Made by a program: the position numbers and the translations under genes
Part shown: positions 33,176-40,937 of the stretch, piece by piece
Numbering within the stretch: position 1 is the first letter of the stretch
Layout: each line of letters starts with the position of its first letter
NCBI RefSeq assembly: GCF_001552195.1
Contig: NZ_BCQS01000008.1
Span: forward strand, 62,001-126,000
Direction: 5' to 3'
DNA from: Actinomadura latina NBRC 106108
GTDB lineage: Bacteria > Actinomycetota > Actinomycetes > Streptosporangiales > Streptosporangiaceae
DNA length: 64,000 bases
Notes under the pieces: model-generated
Database searches by the model: none
Told to the model about the DNA's origin: nothing
The model's input: the letters and a program-made list of their open reading frames with translations, nothing else

Positions 33176-34242
33176 GCCTGACCGAGGACCAGGAGCTGAT
33201 CGCCTCCACGGCCCGGGAGGTCCTGGCATCTCGTTCGGCGACCGCCGGGGCGCGGGCCATGGACGGCGACCCTTCCGGCTATTCGGCCGCGCTCTGGAAG
33301 GAGATGGTCGAACTCGGCTGGACGGGCCTGGCCTTCCCGGAGGAGCACGGCGGCGTGGGCGGCGACTTCGTGGACGTATGCCTGCTGTTCGAGCAACTCG
33401 GCTACGCCCAGGTACCGAGCCCACTGCTGGCATCGGTGGCTGCCTGCGGTCTGCCGGTAGCCCGCTTCGGGACGTCCGCCCAGAAGGAACGGTGGCTGAC
33501 CGCCATTGCGAACGGCGAAATCGTGACAGCCGCGCCGCTTCCCTGGGACCGTCCCGACGAGGGCCCGACCGCGGCGCGGGACGGCGACGCCTTCGTTCTC
33601 AACGGGACGGCGACATTCGTCCCCTATGCCGCCTCTGCCGAGCACATCCTGGTGGTGGCACGTCTCGACAACGAACCGCACGCCTTCTGGGTGGACGCTT
33701 CGGACGTCACGCTGCACCCGCTCGGCACGATCGGCGGGGGCCGTCCGTGCCATGTCGAACTGGACGCCGTCCGGGCTCTGGACGCTCTCGGCCCCGACGC
33801 CGCCGACGCCATCTCCCTGTTCGGAGCTGCTGCGACCTGCGCGGAAATGGTGGGCGCGGCGCAACGCGTCCTCGACATGACCGTCCAGTACGCGACGGAA
33901 CGGGAGCAGTTCGGCCGCGCCATCGGCTCGTTCCAGGCCGTCCAGCACCACTGCGCGAACATGGCGATCGACGTCCTCGGTTCCCGGTTCATCGCCTACG
34001 AGGCCATCTGGCTGCTGTCCGCGGACCGGGACGCCGCACAGGAAGTGGCCATGGCCAAGGGATGGGTGAGCGAGGCATACGAACGAGTGTGCGCGCTAGG
34101 CCACCAGGTGCACGGTGCCATCGGCTTCACCCAGGAACACGACCTGCACCTGTTCTCCGAACACGCCATGACCGCGTCCCTGTCCTTCGGCGACCCCGAC
34201 CACCATTTCGACGCCCTCGCCGACGACCTCAGCCTGCACTGA
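33166..34242 (+). CDS. Acyl-CoA dehydrogenase, short partner type
   Basis: 358 residues of the acyl-CoA dehydrogenase fold. ELGWTGLAFPEEHGGVGGDFVD near 47-68 and the C-terminal CALGHQVHGAIGFTQEHDLHLFSEHA are typical. The FAD loop region is reduced (TAAPLPWDRPDEG replaces the usual TEP-GSD), as in non-catalytic partners of heterodimeric dehydrogenases. It may pair with the 410-residue dehydrogenase in this operon. A strong terminator follows 12 bases after the stop. Confidence 0.82.
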   Translation: MDLSLTEDQELIASTAREVLASRSATAGARAMDGDPSGYSAALWKEMVELGWTGLAFPEEHGGVGGDFVDVCLLFEQLGYAQVPSPLLASVAACGLPVARFGTSAQKERWLTAIANGEIVTAAPLPWDRPDEGPTAARDGDAFVLNGTATFVPYAASAEHILVVARLDNEPHAFWVDASDVTLHPLGTIGGGRPCHVELDAVRALDALGPDAADAISLFGAAATCAEMVGAAQRVLDMTVQYATEREQFGRAIGSFQAVQHHCANMAIDVLGSRFIAYEAIWLLSADRDAAQEVAMAKGWVSEAYERVCALGHQVHGAIGFTQEHDLHLFSEHAMTASLSFGDPDHHFDALADDLSLH

Positions 34243-34253
34243 GACAACGAGCA

Positions 34254-34284
34254 ACGCCCGGCCGGGACGGATCCGGCCGGGCGT
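34254..34284 (+). terminator. Hairpin terminator of the acyl-CoA operon
   Basis: The perfect 12-bp arms ACGCCCGGCCGG (34254-34265) and CCGGCCGGGCGT (34273-34284) flank a 7-base loop, right after the operon's last stop. Confidence 0.8.
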
Positions 34285-34455
34285 CGCCCGTCCTCGGAAG
34301 ATCCTGCGTGGGGGGCGGTGGCCGATCGCCTGGGAACGCTCGGTCCGCGTCCGGACGCCTCGCCATCCACACCTTGCAACTCCGCGAGACCGCATCACAC
34401 TGAAAGGCTCAGTTTCGGCGGCGCGGTGCGTAGTTGCAATCGGTCCGGACCGCAG

Positions 34456-34524
34456 TTGACAAATACCGTAGGCGGGCGATGTTGAAGTCACCCTGGGGCG
34501 TGTGCGTGGCCGGGGTCTCTTTTT
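34456..34524 (+). other. Possible orphan promoter with a short terminated transcript
   Basis: Inside the 452-bp gap at 34243-34694, TTGACA (34456-34461) is followed after 16 bases by GATGTT (34478-34483). A predicted transcript would begin near 34490 and meet at once a weak six-pair stem, CCCTGG (34491-34496) with CCGGGG (34510-34515, one G-U), followed by TCTCTTTTT. A T-run after a stem is rare in such GC-rich DNA. No coding gene follows on this strand. It may be a tiny RNA or chance. Confidence 0.25.
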
Positions 34525-34654
34525 CTGCCGATTTTAGTGTGGTGGCTGCGGGTGGGTGGCTGAGGTGGCCTTCCGAAGGTGGGATCGCCTTGTTCCTGCA
34601 ACCTCGCCCCGCTCTGTCGACGACATCACAGGCCGTGCGCGGGGTCGTGGTGAA

Positions 34655-34682
34655 CGCCCGGCCGGTGTGTTCCGGCCGGGCG
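34655..34682 (-). terminator. Hairpin terminator of the secreted-protein gene
   Basis: CGCCCGGCCGG (34655-34665) and CCGGCCGGGCG (34672-34682) flank a 6-base loop, 12 bases after the stop on the minus strand. The stem sequence is the same as that of the terminator at 34254. Confidence 0.7.
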
Positions 34683-34694
34683 GTCCTTGTGGCT

Positions 34695-36011
34695 TCAGTT
34701 CGGGTAGACGGAGTACACCATTCGTTTGCCGGGGTGTTCGCCGACGGTCCAGATGGTGCCGAGGGTCGGGTTCGCCGGGTCGGAGCCGCCCTGCCAGTGG
34801 GACAGGTCCTCCGGTCCGATGGCCAGGTCCTGCCGCTTGTCGATCTGCAGCGTGACCGTGGACGACGTCGCCGGTTCGGTCTGGATGAGGTCCCCGGCGC
34901 CCGTGTCGCCGTGGCTGCGGCTGAGGTACCAGCGGCCGTTGAACCGCGTCGCCCCCTGGACGTTGCTGTCCGGCAGCTTGTGGGCCACGTCGGCGTTCCA
35001 CCGGTAGGACGTGTCCATGATCAGGTTGTTGTTGCCGTCGAACGCGCCCGAGATCGGCCAGGCGGCGACCCGTCCGTTGGCCTCCCTCGCTCCGTCGCAC
35101 CACTCGCCCGCGAGGAGGTGGTCGGTACCGCTGCGGTCGAGGGAGACGTAGGAGAACTGCGGCGACTGGTCGGAGGCGGTGCACGTCTCGCCGGTCTCGC
35201 TGGTCCGCGTCCATGAGCCGACCTGCGGCATGACGTACCGGTAGCTGTAGCCGTAGTAGGTGTCGCCGACGAGGCCGACCCAGTCCTTGTTGCTGGTGGA
35301 CCCGTTCGTGGACGCGCCCAGGTCGTAGATGCGGCGCATGTCGAACATCCGGAACCCGCGCGCGGTGTCGGCGACGAACAAGTAGTTGCCGTACCAGAGG
35401 ATGCCGCCGGCGTGCAGCGGCGTGCTGTAGTCGCCGCTGGACGAGTCCTGCGACACCCGTACGGCGTCGTAATCGCCGTTGGCTCGCGGATACACCAGGA
35501 GGACGTGCCGGTAAGCGCCGGTGTAGGGGTTGATGAAGCTGATGCGGACGCCCTTGACCGGGTTCTTCGTTGTGGAGTTGTGGTCGTACCAGCTGACGAT
35601 GACCGGCTGGTAGCCGTCGCCCCACACGCGGTCGCCCTGCATGTCGGCGACTGTGGTGATGCCCTGCGGATACCAGTCCCCGGTGCCGTTGTCGCCGGCG
35701 TTGAAGCAGATGCTCCGCTGGATGTCGACGTTGCTGCCCGATGTGAGGGCGTCCGGGTTGCAGGCGCCGCCGACGGTGACCGGCGTCGTCTCGCTCTGCC
35801 GGTTGAGGTCGTTCATGATGCCGGTGACGGTGGCCTTCACCAGCGGAAGGGCGTCGGCGCGGTCCTGCAGGTCGGTTCCGTAGGAGTTCGGACGGAGCTG
35901 GAAGTTGGCGAGGGAGAGCTCGTCCGCGGCGGCCGGGGCCTGCTGCGCGGTGAGCAGGGCGAGGGCCAGGGGCAGGACGGCGAGGGCGGCCGGACTTCGA
36001 CGTCGGCGCAT
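34695..36011 (-). CDS. Secreted protein of unknown function
   Basis: 438 residues from ATG 36011, which has GAGGAG five bases upstream. A basic start (MRRRRSPAAL) and a hydrophobic stretch ending PAAADE form a Sec signal peptide. The mature protein is rich in Trp, Tyr, Asp and Gly, with recurring short beta-like stretches (DYDAVRVSQ, HAGGILWYGNYLFVADT, ATRFNGRWYLSRS, TIWTVGEHPGKRMVY), suggesting a beta-propeller-like extracellular protein. I do not recognise a catalytic motif. Similar secreted proteins occur in streptomycetes, from memory. A GC palindrome lies over its ribosome-binding region. Confidence 0.75.
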   Translation of the reverse strand: MRRRRSPAALAVLPLALALLTAQQAPAAADELSLANFQLRPNSYGTDLQDRADALPLVKATVTGIMNDLNRQSETTPVTVGGACNPDALTSGSNVDIQRSICFNAGDNGTGDWYPQGITTVADMQGDRVWGDGYQPVIVSWYDHNSTTKNPVKGVRISFINPYTGAYRHVLLVYPRANGDYDAVRVSQDSSSGDYSTPLHAGGILWYGNYLFVADTARGFRMFDMRRIYDLGASTNGSTSNKDWVGLVGDTYYGYSYRYVMPQVGSWTRTSETGETCTASDQSPQFSYVSLDRSGTDHLLAGEWCDGAREANGRVAAWPISGAFDGNNNLIMDTSYRWNADVAHKLPDSNVQGATRFNGRWYLSRSHGDTGAGDLIQTEPATSSTVTLQIDKRQDLAIGPEDLSHWQGGSDPANPTLGTIWTVGEHPGKRMVYSVYPN

Positions 36012-36020
36012 GCGCACTCC

Positions 36021-36042
36021 TCACGGCCGGGCCCGGCCGTGA
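36021..36042. other. 22-bp perfect palindrome at the secreted-protein SD
   Basis: TCACGGCCGGG is followed directly by CCCGGCCGTGA. On the minus strand the hairpin ends inside the GTGAGGAG that forms the Shine-Dalgarno region of the gene starting at 36011, so it could hide the ribosome site. Confidence 0.5.
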
Positions 36043-36142
36043 ATCTGGAGGGAGCGGCGGGAACTCCGGCCAAGATCGACAATGTCGGCTTGATCAAGAT
36101 GTCACGAATGTCGCGCTCGTTCCATAGCGCTTTCCGGAAGTA

Positions 36143-36160
36143 AGTGATCAGGTTCACTTT
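36143..36160. promoter_or_regulatory. Dyad AAGTGA-N6-TCACTT before the histidine kinase gene
   Basis: A perfect 6-6-6 inverted repeat centred about 38 bases upstream of the kinase ATG, in the divergent region with the secreted-protein gene. A second GTGATC follows at 36164. A candidate operator; the regulator is unknown. Confidence 0.45.
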
Positions 36161-36189
36161 TCGTGATCCGGGCGGCATAGGTTTGCGGG

Positions 36190-37377
36190 ATGGACGTGGT
36201 CGTCGCCGTCGTCGCGACGCTGGTGGTGACGTGGGTTCCGGCGCTGCTGTGGTGGCGGCGGCAGGGGCGCGGTGGTGATCTGGGCGGGCCCGCGCGGCGG
36301 GCGACGTTCGAGATGCTGCACACCGCGTCGCGCGCCGCGCCCGCGTTCCGGGCCGGGCTGACCGAGCAGGGCGCGCAGAAGGCGGCGCGGCACCTGCGGG
36401 CGCTGCTCGACTGCCCGGCGCTCGCCATCACCGATGGGGAGCGGCTGCTGGCCTGGGACGGCGAGCACGACCATCATGCGGCGGAGGGGCTCGCGCACGC
36501 CGGGGTCACGCTCGGGAACGGGCGCACGCAGGTTCACGATGTGAGCTGCGACCGGATCGACTGCCCGATCCGCCGGGTCGTGGTGGTTCCGCTCGCCACT
36601 GATGACCGGGTGGTCGGGACGCTGGCGGCGTACGGGGAGGAGGTCCCGGCCGGGCTGATCCGCGCGGCCGAGGAAGTCGCGCAGTGGGTCGATGCCCAGC
36701 TTGAGCTCGCCGAGCTGGATCATTCGCGGGCGCTGCTGATGGAGGCGGAGATGCGGGCGCTGCGGGCGCAGATCTCCCCGCACTTCATCTACAACTCGCT
36801 GACGACGATCGCGTCGTTCGTCCGGTCCGATCCGGAGCGGGCGCGGGAGCTGCTGCTGGAGTTCGCCGGTTTCACGCGGTACTCGTTCCGGCGGCACGGC
36901 GACTTCACGACGCTTGCCGAGGAGCTGCGGTCGATCGACCGGTACCTGCTGCTGCAGCGGGCCCGGTTCGGCGAGGAGCTGCGGGTGACCCTGCGGATCG
37001 CGCCTGAAGTGCTGCCGGTGGCCGTGCCGTTCCTGTGCTTGCAGCCGCTTGTGGAGAACGCCGTCCGGCATGGGCTCCAGGACCGGTCGGAGCCCGGCCT
37101 CATCACGATCATCGCGGAGGACGCCGGGTCCGACTGCGTCATCAGCGTCGAGGACGACGGGATCGGCATGGATCCGGAGGAGGTCCGGGGGCTGCTCGCG
37201 GGGGAGCGGCGCACGCCCGCCGCGGACCAGGCCGGGATCGGGCTGGCCAACGTCGACGACCGGCTCCGGCAGGTGTACGGGGACGAGTACGGGCTCGCCG
37301 TCGAGACCGGGCCGGGCGCCGGGACGAAGGTCATCGTGCGTGTTCCCAAGTACCGGCCCGGGGTCACTGCCTCCTGA
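36190..37377 (+). CDS. LytS-type sensor histidine kinase
   Basis: 395 residues. One N-terminal membrane helix (about 3-22) is followed by a GAF-like sensor domain (about 55-170) with several Cys and His residues (DVSCDRIDCPIR). The kinase core follows: the phospho-acceptor His in LRAQISPHFIYNSLTTIASF near 200, an N-box with LQPLVENAVRHGLQ near 285, and G-boxes IEDDGIGM-like and GIGLANVDDRL. It lacks the multi-helix 5TM-LYT sensor of BtsS/LytS, so the signal may be cytoplasmic. It is followed by its LytTR response regulator. Confidence 0.9.
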   Translation: MDVVVAVVATLVVTWVPALLWWRRQGRGGDLGGPARRATFEMLHTASRAAPAFRAGLTEQGAQKAARHLRALLDCPALAITDGERLLAWDGEHDHHAAEGLAHAGVTLGNGRTQVHDVSCDRIDCPIRRVVVVPLATDDRVVGTLAAYGEEVPAGLIRAAEEVAQWVDAQLELAELDHSRALLMEAEMRALRAQISPHFIYNSLTTIASFVRSDPERARELLLEFAGFTRYSFRRHGDFTTLAEELRSIDRYLLLQRARFGEELRVTLRIAPEVLPVAVPFLCLQPLVENAVRHGLQDRSEPGLITIIAEDAGSDCVISVEDDGIGMDPEEVRGLLAGERRTPAADQAGIGLANVDDRLRQVYGDEYGLAVETGPGAGTKVIVRVPKYRPGVTAS

Positions 37378-37441
37378 CCTCTTGACTCTCCCGGCCGTGT
37401 TGACTGAAATGTGGCGGACGGGACGGGGAAAGGACGATGCG

Positions 37442-38206
37442 GTGAGCCTGCGTGTCCTGGCAGTGGACGACGAGGCGCCCGCGCTGGACGACCTCGTCCA
37501 TCTGCTGCGCGCCGATCCGCGGATCGGCGAGATCCACACGGCCCGGGACGGCGCCGCCGCGCTGCGCAAGCTCGACCGGGCCCTCGCGGACGGACGCCCC
37601 GTCGCCGCCGTCTTCCTCGACATCCGGATGCCCGGCCTGGACGGCACCGTCCTCGGCCGCGTCCTCGCCCAGTTCGCCCGCGCCCCGCAGATCGTCTACG
37701 TCACGGCGTACGAGGGGCACGCCGTCGACGCGTTCGAGATCAAGGCGACCGACTACATCCTCAAGCCGGTGCGGCCGGAGCGGCTCGGCCTGGCGATCAC
37801 GCGGGTGACCGAGGCCGCGGAGGAGGCCGGCTGGGCGGACGCCGCCGCCGGTCCCGCACCGGCGGAGCCGGAGCCCATGCCCGTCGAGCTGGGCGGAGTG
37901 ACCCGGTTCGTCACCCCCGCCGAGGTCCTGTACGTGGAGGCGCAGGGGGACTACGCGCGGCTGCACACGTCCGGCGGCAGCCATCTGGTGCGCATCCCGC
38001 TGAACGCGCTGAGCGAGCGGTGGAGCGGCGCCGGTTTCGTCCGGGTGCACCGCAGCCACCTGGTCGCGCTGTCGGCGATCAAGGAGCTGCGGCTCGACTC
38101 GGGGCGCTGCACGATCGTCGTCGGCGACGCCGAGCTGCCGGTGGCGCGTCGGCATGTGCGGGAGCTGCGCGACCTGCTGGTGCGGCGCGCGAGGAGATCG
38201 TCCTGA
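37442..38206 (+). CDS. LytTR family response regulator
   Basis: 254 residues from the GTG at 37442 (AGGA seven bases upstream). The receiver domain (about 1-125) has the acidic pair in VDDEAP, the phospho-acceptor D60 (VFLDIRMPG) and the conserved Lys in YILKPVRPE. A LytTR DNA-binding domain fills about 155-250 (YVEAQGDYARLHT, FVRVHRSHLVALSAI). LytTR regulators bind paired direct repeats two helical turns apart; such a pair stands at 40416-40448. It is followed, with overlap, by a small membrane protein and a symporter. Confidence 0.92.
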   Translation: MSLRVLAVDDEAPALDDLVHLLRADPRIGEIHTARDGAAALRKLDRALADGRPVAAVFLDIRMPGLDGTVLGRVLAQFARAPQIVYVTAYEGHAVDAFEIKATDYILKPVRPERLGLAITRVTEAAEEAGWADAAAGPAPAEPEPMPVELGGVTRFVTPAEVLYVEAQGDYARLHTSGGSHLVRIPLNALSERWSGAGFVRVHRSHLVALSAIKELRLDSGRCTIVVGDAELPVARRHVRELRDLLVRRARRSS

Positions 38207-38631
38207 GCCCGGCGGAGCGGCCGGCGGAGGGGCCGGCCGATCGGCCGGGGAAGATCGCGCCCGGCCGGACGCTGGTGACCGGGCCGCGGACCCGGACCGT
38301 CCGGCGCCCCCGCTACCCGGTGACCCGGGAGATCGACGAGCAGACCGGGCTCGGCGAGGCGTACATGCGGTCGCTGCTGCGCACGCAGCTCCGGCTCGCC
38401 GTCCGGCTGTGCCTGGTGCTCGCCGTCGTGGTGATCGGGCTGCCGCTGCTGTTCGCGGTCGTCCCCGAGGCCCGCGAGCGCGAGGTGTTCGGGCTGCCGC
38501 TGCCGTGGGTGGTGCTCGGCGGGCTGATCTACCCGTGGTTCGTCATGTGCGGCTGGTGGTACGTCCGGCAGGCCGAGCGCAACGAGGACGACTTCGCCGA
38601 CCTGGTCGACCGCGCCGGGGACCGGCGGTGA
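38203..38631 (+). CDS. Small membrane protein, partner of the first symporter
   Basis: About 142 residues if started at the CTG at 38203, which overlaps the preceding stop (CTGA) and has GAGGAG six bases upstream; the first conventional start in frame is a GTG at 38275 with no SD. A basic N-terminal region is followed by two membrane helices (about 72-92 and 103-122) and an acidic tail. Layout and position match the DUF485-like small proteins that precede acetate/solute symporters. It ends inside the next start (GTGA). Confidence 0.7.
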   Translation: MSPAERPAEGPADRPGKIAPGRTLVTGPRTRTVRRPRYPVTREIDEQTGLGEAYMRSLLRTQLRLAVRLCLVLAVVVIGLPLLFAVVPEAREREVFGLPLPWVVLGGLIYPWFVMCGWWYVRQAERNEDDFADLVDRAGDRR

Positions 38632-40358
38632 ACGCCGCGTACGGGCTGGCGGGGGTCCTGCTCGTCGTCGTCGCCACCGTCCTGATCGGCGTGCTCGGGG
38701 TGCGCATCTCCCGCACCACGTCCGACTTCTATGTGGCGTCCCGGACGGTGACGCCGCTGCGGAACGCGTCCGCGATCGGCGGCGAGTACCTGTCGGCGGC
38801 CTCGTTCCTCGGCATCGCGGGCCTGATCCTGGCGTACGGCGCCGACATGCTGTGGCTGCCGGTCGGCTGGACGGGCGGGTATCTGGTCCTGCTCGTCCTG
38901 GTATCGGCGCCGCTGCGCCGTTCCGGCGCCTACACGCTGCCCGACTTCGCCGAGGCGCGGCTGGAGTCGATGGCCGTGCGGCGCGCCGCCAGCGTCCTCG
39001 TCGTGCTGATCAGCTGGCTGTACCTGCTCCCTCAGTTCCAGAGCGCCGGGCTGGTGCTCCGCACGGTGACGGGCGCGCCGGTGTGGACGGGCGGCGTGCT
39101 GGTCGCCGTCGTCGTCGCCGTGAACGTGCTGGGCGGCGGCATGCGCAGCGTCACGCTCGTCCAGGCGTTCCAGTACTGGATGAAGCTGACCGCGCTGGCC
39201 GTCCCGCTGGTCTTCCTGCTGCTGGCATGGCGGGGCGACGGCGCGCCCGGCCTGTCGTCGGACGTCCCGCCGCGGTTCGGCGACCGGACGACCGTCGCGG
39301 TCGGCGTCGCCGTCACGGTGAACGTCACCGCGCCCGTGCGGGTCGTCGTGCACGGGAAGGTCGACGGGCACCACTACCCCGGCGCCCCGCTCACCCTGAA
39401 CCCCGGGCCGCACCACATCGACGCGGACACGTCCATCGCCTTCCCGGCGGGCGCCGACGTCCCGCACGTGAGCGGACGTCCCGTCACCACCGACCGGGAA
39501 TGGGCGCTGCCGCTCGACGGGCGCGAGCATTCGCTGTACGCGACGTACTCGCTGATCCTCGCCACGTTCCTCGGGACGATGGGGCTTCCGCACGTCCTCG
39601 TCCGCTTCTACACCAACCCCGACGGGCGGGCCGCGCGCCGCACGACCGTGATGGTGCTGTCGCTGCTCGGCGCGTTCTACCTGCTGCCCGCCCTGTACGG
39701 GGTGCTCGGACGCCTCTACACGCCCGAGCTGCTGATGACCGGGCGGGCGGACGCCGTCGTCCTCACCCTGCCGGGACGGCTGATCGGCGGGCTCGGCGGC
39801 GACCTCCTCGGCGCGCTGGTGACCGGGGGCGCGGTCGCGGCGTTCCTGTCCACCTCGTCCGGTATCACCGTGTCCGTCGCCGGGGTCCTGGCCCAGGACA
39901 TCCTGCGCGGCGGCGTCCGGTCGTTCCGCGTGGGGACGCTGCTCGCCCTGGTCGTGCCGCTGGCCCTGGCGATCGCGGCCCGCTCCCTCGCCGTCGCGGA
40001 CGTGGTCGGGCTGGCGTTCGCCGTCGCCGCGTCCACGTTCTGCCCGCTGCTGGTCCTCGGCGTCTGGTGGCGGCGGCTCACCGTCCCCGGCGCGCTCGCC
40101 GGGCTCGTCGCCGGCGGCGTCCTCGCGGGCAGCGCGGTCATCGTGACGATCGCCGCCGGGCCGCCGGCCGGGCTCACCGGCGCCCTGCTGGCCCAGCCCG
40201 CCGCCTGGACGGTCCCGATCGCGTTCACCGTCATGATCGTCGTGTCGCTGTGCACGCAGCGGCGGGTCCCGCCGGGCGTCGCCCGCATGATGGTGCGCCT
40301 GCACACTCCGGAGTCGCTCAACGTCGACCGGGGCACCTGGCGGCCCCGCCGGGTGTGA
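38628..40358 (+). CDS. Sodium:solute symporter (cation/acetate type), copy 1
   Basis: 576 residues with about 13 membrane segments, SSS family. TSDFYVASRTVTPLRNASAIGG near 30-50 and EYLSAASFLGIAGLILAYG are the family signature, and MGLPHVLVRFYTNPDGRAARR near 310 is diagnostic of ActP-like acetate permeases. It has an extra extracytoplasmic loop of roughly 60 residues (about 210-275, with VVVHGKVDGHHYPGAP) that copy 2 lacks. It probably imports a short carboxylate such as acetate or pyruvate. It forms one operon with the two-component system. Confidence 0.88.
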   Translation: MNAAYGLAGVLLVVVATVLIGVLGVRISRTTSDFYVASRTVTPLRNASAIGGEYLSAASFLGIAGLILAYGADMLWLPVGWTGGYLVLLVLVSAPLRRSGAYTLPDFAEARLESMAVRRAASVLVVLISWLYLLPQFQSAGLVLRTVTGAPVWTGGVLVAVVVAVNVLGGGMRSVTLVQAFQYWMKLTALAVPLVFLLLAWRGDGAPGLSSDVPPRFGDRTTVAVGVAVTVNVTAPVRVVVHGKVDGHHYPGAPLTLNPGPHHIDADTSIAFPAGADVPHVSGRPVTTDREWALPLDGREHSLYATYSLILATFLGTMGLPHVLVRFYTNPDGRAARRTTVMVLSLLGAFYLLPALYGVLGRLYTPELLMTGRADAVVLTLPGRLIGGLGGDLLGALVTGGAVAAFLSTSSGITVSVAGVLAQDILRGGVRSFRVGTLLALVVPLALAIAARSLAVADVVGLAFAVAASTFCPLLVLGVWWRRLTVPGALAGLVAGGVLAGSAVIVTIAAGPPAGLTGALLAQPAAWTVPIAFTVMIVVSLCTQRRVPPGVARMMVRLHTPESLNVDRGTWRPRRV

Positions 40359-40415
40359 CCCCGCCCAGCCGATTCGACCCCGCCCCGCAGGGTGCGGTCG
40401 CGTCCCGCCGGGTGC

Positions 40416-40448
40416 GACCGTTCATCGCGCCAGACTGACCGTTCATCG
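40416..40448 (+). promoter_or_regulatory. Direct repeat with LytTR-site geometry
   Basis: GACCGTTCATCG occurs at 40416-40427 and again at 40437-40448, exactly 21 bp apart. The core ACCGTTCA-N13-ACCGTTCA has the spacing of LytTR-type sites; as I recall, the E. coli BtsR site is ACC(G/A)CT(C/T)A repeated with a 13-bp spacer, one base different per half. A third, inverted copy of CCGTTCATC lies at about 40471-40480. It sits about 130 bp upstream of the DUF485/symporter operon. Confidence 0.6.
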
Positions 40449-40574
40449 ACGGGTTCAGCATCCCGGCGATGATGAACGGCACCTGACCGCAGCCTTGCCG
40501 CCGACCCCTCGTGCCCTCCGAGCTGGCTCTTTACGGTGGCGCGTGATCGGCATCACAACAGAGGAGGGGCGGTC

Positions 40575-40937
40575 GTGTCCGTCGATAAGAACGCCGCCGG
40601 CACCGTCTATGAACGGTTCCAGGGCACCGAGGAGTTCCAGGAACTCCGCCGCAGATTCCGTCGATTCGCATTCCCCATGACCGCCGCATTCCTCAGCTGG
40701 TACCTGCTCTACGTCGTGCTGTCCGGGTGGGCGCGCGACTTCATGGGCACCGAGGTGTTCGGTTCCATCAACATCGCCCTGATCTTCGGGCTGCTGCAGT
40801 TCCTGTCCACGTTCGGCATCGCGTACATGTACTCGCGGTACGCCGAGCGCCGTCTCGACCCGGCGGCGGACAAGCTCCGCGCCGAGATCGTCGCCGCGGA
40901 CGCCCCCGTCGCGGAGACCGCGGAGGAGGCCCGATGA
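40575..40937 (+). CDS. DUF485 family membrane protein
   Basis: 120 residues from GTG 40575 with GAGGAGG upstream. Residues 15-90 form the DUF485 domain: FQELRRRFRRFAFPMTAAFL, LSWYLLYVVLSGWARDFM, then a second helix with ALIFGLLQFLSTFGIAYMYSRYA. These two-helix proteins (YjcH type) are nearly always encoded just before acetate permease genes. The end overlaps the symporter start (ATGA). Confidence 0.92.
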   Translation: MSVDKNAAGTVYERFQGTEEFQELRRRFRRFAFPMTAAFLSWYLLYVVLSGWARDFMGTEVFGSINIALIFGLLQFLSTFGIAYMYSRYAERRLDPAADKLRAEIVAADAPVAETAEEAR

